64,000 bases of DNA from Amborella trichopoda. Taxonomy: Eukaryota > Streptophyta > Magnoliopsida > Amborellales > Amborellaceae. The first letter of the stretch is position 1, and the number at the start of each line of letters is the position of its first letter. The DNA is taken from NCBI RefSeq assembly GCF_000471905.2, contig NW_006498549.1:1548656-1612655 (forward strand), written 5' to 3'. A program made the translations under genes and the position numbers. The notes beneath the pieces are model-generated. The model was not told the origin of the DNA. It saw only the letters and a list, made by a program, of their open reading frames with translations, and did not search any database. Shown here one piece after another: positions 56,346 through 64,000 of this stretch.

Positions 56346-56749
56346 TGGGAGTTCTTAGTGTTTGACAAGCCAGCTGGAACAACAGACTATGGCGTTGTTT
56401 ACTTATGAAACCTAGATGTATGGTGTTGGTTATATGGCTACAGAAAGAAGCAGATTGTTTGAAGAACTCTTTTGGGCCCATGAGGATACGACCTCATGCG
56501 ATGAGGAAAAGTGATGATTTTTTGTGACAACAGGTCTATGATTCGTGATGTGATATGAAAGATGGACTTCCACCACTTTCGGGATGAGATCCGTGCAGCA
56601 AAGATAAAGAGGCGTTGCCTCTACGAGCACTTTTGTGAAAGAATTAACAGTGAAAGCCATGATTCACGTATTGAGAGATATTGTAATTGAGAGAGACAGA
56701 TGGGGATAAGAGAAAGTGAGAAAGAGAGAATGTAAGGCCTTCAAAGGCC

Positions 56750-56759
56750 AAGTGGGAGA
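56750..56759 (+). other. Polypurine tract of family C copia
   Basis: aagtgggaga immediately precedes TGTTGAATTTATG, the 3' LTR start. A near copy of the LTR palindrome, ggccttcaaaggcc, lies just upstream (56736-56749). Confidence 0.8.
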
Positions 56760-57997
56760 TGTTGAATTTATGTGGCCTTTAAAGGCCTTATGAGTGATTG
56801 TGACATTTGATACAATGGATCATGGACTCAGTGAGAGTGCAGTCCCTCATTTACCATACCATGCAAACAAGGTTTGCAGATATCGGACCGTGCTTGACGG
56901 TCTAGGCCAGTCGGTTGGAAAAAACCCATATTGCTTGGGCATAGAAAATAAACCGATGAGGGTTCTAATGAGTTATCCCTTGATGAGGTCGGAGTATGCC
57001 CGGAGGAGAGAGCTGAGGGATTGTGTGACCCTTGTGTGTAATGGTAGCTTACGGAGACGGGAGCCAAAGCCTCATCCATATACCATCACATGGCATTCAT
57101 ATTTATAGACCGTTTGGGAAAGTGAGCAAGCCACCTTTTAGGGTGAAGCGTATGCATGAACGATAGATACTCATATGCGCCATAGAGTTGTGATCGGATC
57201 AGGTCTAGGTGACATTGACTCGTTTCTAGGGGAGAACTTGAAATCCACAGACCGAGATTGCGATCCCTTAGAGCATCGGCCCGACTTTGGTGACTCATTA
57301 ATGAGCCCCTGCTTGGACTGTGGGTCATGGGCAACGCTGGGTCGCCATGATAAATCAAGCATGGTCTGTAGTCTACAGTTGAAGGTGGAGTGCCCAATTC
57401 CTTGACCATATGGATAATTTTCCCATCAAATTAATTTAATTATATTTCTTTTATGTTTATTTTAGAATTATTATTTTAATTTTTATAAACCTCTGGATAT
57501 TTTATTTATAATATTTGGGTTTATAAAATTAAAGATATTGATTTTTAATGATTTAAATATTCAAATAATATTCTAAAATTTATTTTATTATTTTTAATAT
57601 ATATAAAATTTTATGGGGCCCATTGTGAATGTGGACCAGCCATATTCTAGAAGGTGGGGCCCATAAGTCCCTATCTTGGGCGGCACGCCACCTTTTGACA
57701 GGAGGCTTATCCCATTGGTGGTACCTCCCCCTCGTTATGGGATTTGTTGATATATTTTATTTCAAATTAGTTTGAGTTGATAAAGTGTTTTATCTTTAAG
57801 ATATTTGAATAAATCTTTTATAAGGCCTGAGAAGGCTTATAAATATATTTTAATTAATTTTTAATTGATGGGATAATTGTTCAAAGGAAAGGAGAATAAT
57901 GGTTTAACACATTTCGTAATGTTATAGAATGAATAGCTCAAATCTCTCCCCCCACAAGTTACCCATGATCGACGGTTAAAATTCAATTATGTGAGAA
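56760..57997 (+). repeat. 3' LTR of family C copia, truncated
   Basis: It starts TGTTGAATTTATGTGG and follows the 5' LTR closely up to gatcgacggttaaaattcaatt (matching 51274), then stops at ~57997. About 760 bp of the LTR's 3' part is missing. The frames at 56794-57409 on both strands are shadows repeated in every LTR copy. Confidence 0.88.
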
Positions 57998-58919
57998 AAT
58001 GCTAGTGTGTGTGATATTATTTTAAAGTAATTACTATTTGACTGAAGGTCAAAAAGAAAGTTTAGTAGCACCTCCCAAGGTCCCTCTCTTCCAAGGTGTT
58101 CTTCAATTTCTTTTTTATCTTTTACCCGTAGGTTCTCTTCCTCTCCTTTCCCTTCTTTTTCTATAATTCTTTTATTATCTCCTTTGTTTTCCTTATTCTT
58201 TTATTCTTTTATTGGATTCTCTAGTATTCTTCCTTATTTATTGATTTTTTTTCTCTCCCTTATTTTTCCTATTTTCTTCTTCGCTTAAAATTTTTATATC
58301 ACAACCCTCCAAACAAGAAAAGGTCCTTATTAAAAAATCTACTAAAACCTAAAAGCATTCCATAGGGTCTTCCTAGAATTTGCCCAAAATATAATAACTT
58401 GGTTAACCCAAATTTCACGCCTAACTCAGTAACTTCAAATCTTAGATTTAGTACTGGAGGCCATAGGAAATTAATCTATAGTTATTATACACCATCTTCT
58501 TTCTGGGCTATAGGGTAAGCTCTAAATTTGATTGGGAACAATTTTTATTTAGTACATCATGTTTAAAGATAGATTTGAATCCATTACAAATTTGAAATCT
58601 TATCTCTTGGGCATAAAAAGAAATTTCTGAAATTGCATGATAATTTACAAAAGTTTGTCTATTTTGTTATATGGATGATTACCTGGTGAAATTCTTGATA
58701 CTTAATCTTATTTGAGTTTAAATTATTCTTCAATTTTTAAATAATACGACTTATTCAAAGCATCAAAACACCAAAAAATAACACATAGGTCCTTAAAATT
58801 AAAAATAAAAAATATCCCGTGAAACTTTAACACTAATTTTATACCCTATTAATTCAAAATCCTATAACTAGTTGTTTCTGCAGTGCGCGCTCTTCTTTCT
58901 GCTCTCTCTTCACTGCCAC

Positions 58920-59145
58920 GCTCGTACGCTGCCGCGCGCCTTCCACTACCCTTTGCTTCCATTGCTGCACGCCTTCCACTTTCGCACGCATTCCACTGCC
59001 ACACGCTTTCCATTGACGCGCGCCTTCCACTGCCACTCGCTTTCCACTACCACGCGCCTTCCACTACCGCACGCCTTCCACTGTCGTGCGCCTTCCACTG
59101 CCGCATGCCTTCCACTGCCGCTCGACTTCCACTGCCACACGCCTA
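58920..59145. repeat. 17-bp GC-rich minisatellite, about 13 copies
   Basis: Variants of ccttccactgccgcacg repeat every 17 bp (for example 59057, 59074, 59091, 59108). Because 17 is not a multiple of three, all three frames on either strand stay open and yield repeats of Pro/His/Leu or Trp/Lys/Ala; these frames (58872-59201, 58854-59296) are not genes. GC content is far above the surroundings. Confidence 0.93.
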
Positions 59146-59877
59146 TTAGGCTGGAAAAATCTTGGTCCTTACAATATCTCAATTCATCTCTCCTGGATTG
59201 ACTCTCTTCCAGCGATGTCTCTTCCAATGGTTGGATAGGCAAGCAGGGGGTTTCCTTGGTTCGATTGGACTGTTCGAGAATCCCTCCAAAATTCATGTAA
59301 AGTTATTATACACCATCTTCTTCTCTTCATAAGTTCGTTTTAAATTTATTGAGGTCAATTTTTATTTAGCTGATATTTGTTTAATGATATATTTCAATGC
59401 ATCATGAATTCAAAATCTAATATCTTGGGCATTAAAATAAATTTCTAAAATTACATGTTGATTTTTACAAGTTTGTTAGTTTGTTTACATGCTGAAATAA
59501 CTACTATCTACCTTATTTGAATTTAAAAGTATTCTCCACATGTGTTTTAGGGTGTAACCGAAGAATACTGATTTGGATGTTCTTAGGTTGCATGAATTTG
59601 ATACCAGAGTAAGATATCTTTGGGCTAGAGGTCTACATTAAAGTGTTTAAGGTATATTTTAGAGTTTTAAGGTGTCTATTAGGTTTTGGGAAAATTACAA
59701 AAACCTCCCTCAAGTATACTATCTTTGCAACTTATGCTCACAGTTAACCTTTTCTCTCACTTTTTTCCCCACAATCACCTTTCCTCACAAAACCCCCCAA
59801 GGTAAAAAGTTGTTATTTTTTTAATGGAAAAGCCCTTCCCTACAAAAAAAAACAGTCAATTGACAGTCCCAAGTAGC

Positions 59878-60075
59878 GTATTGCCGGAGCGACCAATTCA
59901 ACAGGTGTACTGCCAGAGCACGTATTTGTACTGCTAAAGCGCGTATTTGTACTGCCGGAGCGCGTATTTGTATTTCCGGAGCACTTATTTTTATTGCCGG
60001 AGCGACCTATTCAATTGTCGGAGCGATGTGGCATCAGAAGGTGTACTGCCAAAGCGAGTCTTTGTACTGCTTACG
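59878..60075. repeat. 21-bp minisatellite, about nine degenerate copies
   Basis: The unit gtactgccggagcgcgtattt recurs with a 21-bp period (59943, 59964) and with variants of 20-22 bp on both sides. It lies 0.7 kb after the 17-bp array, in the leader or LTR of the same decayed gypsy element. Confidence 0.85.
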
Positions 60076-60440
60076 GGCCTTAGGTTTTTAGGGTTTCGTG
60101 ATTCGTTGTTATGGCCCTTAAGTGATGCCCTACTTCGTGATATTGTATTCCTTAGTGTTTTAAGTGTTACCCTAGGGTTAACAGAGAGTTATTAAGGTTT
60201 TTCTTCTCTGCCCTAGAGTATCCAAGTTAGAACATTGTTCAAATCGCTCTAGTGTGGAGGAGGTATTCGTCCTTAGGCCTAGGAGTAGGTTTAGGCGAGT
60301 TCATAGTCCATTGCAAATGAAGGCAATGTGAACCACGGTTGTAGTTGACATTGCGGTCATGGCCAAGGTCGTAGGCATTGTTAGGTCAGGGGTGGTTGGT
60401 AACAATCCATCCTACAAAGACATGATCACCATTATGACTC

Positions 60441-60618
60441 CCTTCAGAATATCATGGAGTAGTTGACACATATTGCGTAGGTTGTAGGTGTTAGAGAAAC
60501 ACGCCCTTTTGACCTTCCATGGAAGCTTCTCGAAAATGCTAGTGTGTGTGATTCCAAGAAAAGCCAAACTCTGGATTAGGAAAAAGATGGAGAATATGAT
60601 TATAAAGAAATGATCTAA
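60441..60618 (+). pseudogene. Gypsy gag fragment
   Basis: The translation around 60450-60560 reads MEQLTHIAQ-like and RPFDLPWKLLENASVC-like sequence, matching the start of the plant gypsy gag domain only weakly. It is cut by the MITE at 60619 and full of stops. Confidence 0.4.
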
Positions 60619-61135
60619 TGCAACGGTTGTATCATATTATAATGCAACCACATTTCAATAAAACCATGTTTGTGGTATTTGTACGACCCAAAATTTTGCA
60701 CACACGCTCTCTTCATCTCAATAATCAATCTCAAAAAAATAAAAGTTCAATTTGAACCCTAGATATGGTCAAAATGAGTCCCCTCCAACAACGAATCTAA
60801 ACCATTCATTTGGTGAATTTCTAGATCTTAACCTTTACATACTCAAAATCATTTTTTTCTTTTTTAACATTGTTCATATAATGATAATATAGTCATCTAA
60901 AAAATTTGGAAAGAAAAAATTCTCCTAAGGGCCTAGATCTAGGCATCTTATAAAATGGACGGTCTATGTTAATTGGGCTAAAAAAATGCATTCTACATTG
61001 TGTTTTCCATTTTTTTTGTTTTTTGTGATTGTTCATTAGAAAGAAAAGAGTGTATTTTTTCAAATTTAGTTCAAACAAATGGCCCTAATATTGATTTTGA
61101 AGATTGTTGCATTATATTACTATACAACCGTTGCA
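60619..61135. mobile_element. Tourist-like MITE (PIF/Harbinger), 517 bp
   Basis: Terminal inverted repeats of ~30 bp: tgcaacggttgtatcatatt at the left and its mirrored partner ctatacaaccgttgca at the right, differing at about four places. TAA flanks both ends (60616-60618, 61136-61138), which fits the T-W-A target of PIF/Harbinger elements. The interior is AT-rich and non-coding. It sits inside the decayed gypsy element. Confidence 0.8.
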
Positions 61136-61138
61136 TAA

Positions 61139-61460
61139 AATCGCTGCCCTATTTTTATAATTCTTATGAAGATCGTGGGTAGCATCATAAAGGAGAATAG
61201 TTTGAGCATAGATTGAGTATAACCTCATCTGAGGTGGAGAGTAAAGATACACAGATAGTCTTAAAACTTATTGCTAAAGAAAAGGTCGAGAGTCCACAAA
61301 TTACATAAGAGGTTTTTGTCCCTTTTAGGAGAACTTATGGAGCTCACCTCATATCAACTTCCTTATAGCCTTTCCTCCTGTAAGAGACATACAACACTAT
61401 AAAGATCTCACTCGTGGACCATTGTTGGATGAGTCCAGCAAAGCATAGAGAGTCGCATAT
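61139..61460 (+). pseudogene. Gypsy protease-to-reverse-transcriptase fragment
   Basis: At 61370-61435, after a shift, the frame reads PPVRDIQHYKDLTRGPLLDE, the segment just before the first reverse transcriptase block of plant gypsy elements. The catalytic blocks that should follow are absent, showing a large deletion. Confidence 0.65.
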
Positions 61461-61799
61461 ATAGGTTACATAACTACTAAGAAAAGGACTTATATGAGAA
61501 AGCTTGAGTCTATAGGCAGTTCCTTTAGTCAACTCCAAAGATAGGTGGTACTTGGAGAATGTGTGTCGATAGTCATGCAATCAATTAGATTAGCATGAAG
61601 TATAAGTTTTACATACCTAGTCTTGTTAACATGTTGAAAATATTGGGTGGCACTTGAATTTTGGCCAAAATTAACCCAAGGAGCAGATCCATCAAATTTG
61701 TATTTCACTAAGGAGTTGTCTGCATGAGTTCATTACTAATTTGTATTTCACTAGGGAGTTGTCTTCATGAGTTCATTATTAAGTTATATTGCAGGAGGT
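61461..61799. other. Unassigned gypsy interior
   Basis: This is non-coding sequence where reverse transcriptase would be expected. A ~60-bp repeat (ttgtatttcactaaggagttgtct...gagttcatta) occurs at 61699 and 61739. No domain is readable. Confidence 0.5.
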
Positions 61800-62240
61800 C
61801 TTACAATGCATTTTTGTCAGTTTAAGATCATTGTATTAGCATATGAGAGGTATTTTGACCTAGCTTGAGGTGCGATGTGAAGCGATATGTTAGATGTTGT
61901 CATGGTTGTCAGGTTTCTTATCATATTCAAAATGTGACCATGCCCAACATATCAATGAAGTACAAAAGGAAGTCATTAACAAGTTTATAACCAACTATGC
62001 TAAGTATAAGGACATTGTAGATCGGCAATAACTACAACCAATTAGTTTTTGTAGGGACTTTTGTCATGGTACATCTGAGGTGTGAGAGGCTCTGAATCAG
62101 TAATTACAACAAGTTACCTCAATGAAGGTTTGGGCCATACTGGATTCTAAAGAAGCTAGGTGATAATACTGATCTTTTACATATTCCTAAATACCTTCAC
62201 ACCTCGCATGTCATTAATATTGTCCACCTGTACACTTTGA
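61800..62240 (+). pseudogene. Gypsy integrase fragments
   Basis: At ~61874-61915 the translation DVKRYVRCCHGCQ matches the H2C2 zinc-binding part of integrase. At ~62095-62230, RFGPYWILKKLGDNTDLLHI, then SHVINIVHLYT, matches the C-terminal region. The catalytic core between them is deleted, and stops and shifts are present. Confidence 0.75.
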
Positions 62241-62510
62241 TGTTGGTTTGCTAGAGAGCACAAAGCTACAAAGAGCTATTGAGGAAGAGATAGAGGATAT
62301 GGTGCATTGTCGCCGTAGTTGGTTTGGAAAGATTGTTCCTTCATTGATTTTTTATGGATTGACGAGTGTAAGTTATGGACGAGGCGAAATGATCTTTATC
62401 AATATTTTTGAAGGCTTACCTGACGAGCTGGAGTTCTTCCCCACTCCCGGAGAATTGGCGAGGACATTGTGGCTTACTATACGACTGGTTTAATTTTATT
62501 TTATAACAAG
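62241..62510 (+). pseudogene. Possible C-terminal end of gypsy polyprotein
   Basis: The open frame 62248-62493 follows integrase directly, in the place where chromoviruses have a chromodomain. I can see no clear chromodomain aromatic cage, so the assignment rests on position only. Confidence 0.35.
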
Positions 62511-64000
62511 AGTGTTAAGTTTTTTTATTCGTATTTTTTGGAGTGCGAAACTAAGTTTATTTGGTCATTTAACTTGTTTCGGTTATATTAAAGTATTTAT
62601 GAGTATTAGGTGTTGTAGAGAATTTAAGGGCAATTTGTTCATTTTATTATTCATGTTAGTTATGGTTACTTTAGGTAGTGCGTAAGGAGTTTTATATAAA
62701 AGGAGAGAAAAGAGGGTATAGCTTCTTAGGATGCTTTTTTTTTTTTGAAGAAACTTTGGGGGGAAAAAAAAAATAAACCTAGAAAATTTATCTTGAAAAT
62801 TTTAATTAAAGGCTACAAAGAAAGCTTGGTAGTACCTTCTAAGGTCTCTCCCTTTCAAGCTATTCTTCAATTTGTTCTTCTCTTCTTTCATATCTATTTT
62901 CTTCTATTTCTTTCATCCCTTTTCTAGTCTAATATTATTTTGTTCTCTCATTTCTTTTCCCTATTCTTTTCTTGATGTTAAATTCTTCAGTATCTTTCTC
63001 CTTCTTCAAAGTTTCTCTTTCTCTCTGTAACAATCCTAAAATTTTTTTAAAAAAAAAAAAAAAAAAAGGGAATGAAATGATGCTTTTAATAGGTGATGGT
63101 CTGATTGAGTATGATGGTCCTTGGGGACCATCACTATTTTCAAAACTTTTACTTTGCTTTAACTTTTGCTTTGCTTGCTTTTGCCTCCTACTGCTTGCAG
63201 CTGGCAACGTCCTTTAGCGGACGTGGTTTTCGTACGATAAAAGCAGACTTTTAACGCGACACCTCAGGTATGAGGTAGAGCGTAATAAAATAATATAATA
63301 ATACGTTATAAGAATTTAAATAGGGGATGTGAGCACTCCCACCCTAAAACAAAATTTTGAGATCTCTCTTTCTGGTCGAAACACAGTGAACTTCTCTCTC
63401 GAACCGAATTTTTTTATCGGAAGCTCCCTCTCAAATAATTGTGGGTAAGTGACATCGTCTTTCTGAAAAATAGTCCGTTTTTAATAAATAGTGATATTTC
63501 CGTCCAGGATCTTTATTTTATAAGTTTTGTGTGTAAGTGACTCCATTGTCTCGAAAAATAATCCATTCTTTTTAAAAATGAAATGAAATAATTATTTCTG
63601 CTTATTATCATGAATTTTAAGCGCGATAAATTTTATGCGCACGTGACCCCATTATCTTGAAAAATAATCTTTTTAATAAAAATTGTGATATTTTATCTAT
63701 GTTAGAAATTTTGAATGCTGTAAATTAGAAAAATAAAATTATTTATTTTTCTTGTCTATTGTTAAAAATAAATGTGATATTTTTGCTTTCAGTAAAATTG
63801 TGATATTTCTTTCTACTGTTTTGAATATTTAGACATTGTAAAATTCATGTGCAAATGACTGCCTTATTATTTAAAACATTGACATTTTTGTAATTGATTA
63901 TAGTATTGTTGTGAAATGTTTATTTGTGGATTGATATCCCATAAATTGTGATAATTTCGTATTCTTGAATTTTTATAAGAATTTTTCTATACATATTAAA
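62511..64000 (+). repeat. LTR-like region of the gypsy element, runs off the window
   Basis: A TATA-type segment, gttttatataaaaggagag (about 62690), is followed by G-, A- and CT-rich leader sequence that partly matches 58047-58320, and an A-run at 63050-63068. From 63440 a ~100-bp word repeats: gtaagtgactccattgtctcgaaaaataatcc-like at 63445, 63533, 63639 and 63851. The boundaries are not resolved. Confidence 0.45.
63440..63880. repeat. Decayed ~100-bp tandem repeats
   Basis: Units start with gtaagtgac / gcacgtgac / gcaaatgac and continue with cattgtctcgaaaaataatc and attgtgatattt. Spacings are 88, 106 and 212 bp. They lie in the LTR-like or leader part of the last gypsy element. Confidence 0.6.

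Larger units (their letters stand above)
50042..57997 (+). mobile_element. Copia family C element, decayed, parent of the solo LTRs
   Basis: 5' LTR 50042-52051, primer site at 52052-52064, purine tract 56750-56759 and truncated 3' LTR 56760-57997. The interior is heavily decayed; only an RNase H segment (56030-56345) and traces of a zinc knuckle (~54695) are recognisable. A 952-bp hAT element is inserted at 53472. Its LTRs are those of the solo LTRs in the carboxypeptidase and mTERF remnants, so this is the only full-length representative here. The 3' LTR breaks at 57997, where gypsy-related sequence begins. Confidence 0.83.
57998..60440 (+). mobile_element. LTR-like and leader part of a decayed gypsy element
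   Basis: 58047-58320 resembles 62815-63060 at low identity (aaagaaagtttagtagcacct / aaagaaagcttggtagtacct, then ctcttccaagg, ttcttcaattt and CT-rich sequence), as expected for two old LTRs. After two minisatellites, the sequence from ~60290 begins to read like gag. The phrase gaaaatgctagtgtgtgtga at 57998 recurs at 60535, so the left junction may have formed by recombination with the gag region. Confidence 0.45.

Noticed and set aside
56794..57409. Frames of 83-107 codons on both strands
   Set aside because: The same frames recur in every copy of the family C LTR (18195-18461, 44769-45142, 50070-50366); they are LTR sequence, not genes.
58854..59296. Overlapping frames on both strands over the 17-bp minisatellite
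   Set aside because: A 17-bp unit without stops keeps every frame open; there is no protein-like sequence.
62935..63217. Opposed 81-90 codon frames
   Set aside because: Low-complexity LTR-like sequence with an A-run; no family resemblance.

Overview
This window is nuclear DNA from a flowering plant, and almost all of it is transposable-element sequence in many layers. The evidence is two broken plant-type genes with introns (a serine carboxypeptidase-like gene and an mTERF5/MDA1-like gene), Ty1-copia and Ty3-gypsy elements, hAT elements, MITEs and a fragment of an endogenous plant pararetrovirus. Introns are AT-rich with GT..AG borders. I cannot name the species. No intact host protein gene, rRNA, CRISPR array or convincing tRNA was found. 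Runs of N (17246-17905, 33127-33146, 45550-45569) are assembly gaps.

Layout. 1-7750 is a gypsy-type element that keeps gag (2613-3665) but shows no reverse transcriptase. It has a 160-bp tandem array in its leader, duplicated 3' sequence, and a 3' LTR at 6541-7750. 7751-15610 is non-coding, with duplicated repeats, a snRNA-type promoter motif (8874-8915) and two copies of a MITE with 9-10 bp target duplications (12569-12962, 13241-13632). 15615-20388 holds remnants of a serine carboxypeptidase-like gene. Its longest visible intron contains a copia solo LTR (16146-18495, perfect GGATC target duplication) and more MITEs. About 21838-33545 is a Tnt1/Tork-like copia element on the plus strand, and a second copia element (22179-28505, minus strand) is inserted near its 5' LTR. 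33566-34480 is an endogenous caulimovirid reverse transcriptase/RNase H fragment.

35740-39360 is a hAT element with a DUF659-type transposase, broken by stops and frameshifts, and GC-rich subterminal repeats. 39361-42030 is purine-rich simple and tandem repeat. 44080-47663 is the mTERF pseudogene, split in an exon by a solo LTR (44474-46418) of the same family as the one in the carboxypeptidase intron. 49008-50041 holds two more copies of the MITE family. The second is cut by 50042-57997, a decayed copia element that is the parent type of the solo LTRs and itself carries a 952-bp non-autonomous hAT element (53472-54423). 58000-64000 is a heavily deleted gypsy element with 17-bp and 21-bp minisatellites, a Tourist-like MITE (60619-61135) and LTR-like sequence that runs off the end.

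How the parts relate. The order of events can be partly read: the host genes came first, then MITEs and hAT elements, then the copia family that left two solo LTRs and one decayed full element. I see no new biological system I would defend. The most informative items are the MITE family, the pararetrovirus fragment, the shared solo-LTR family hitting two genes, and the gag-only gypsy element.
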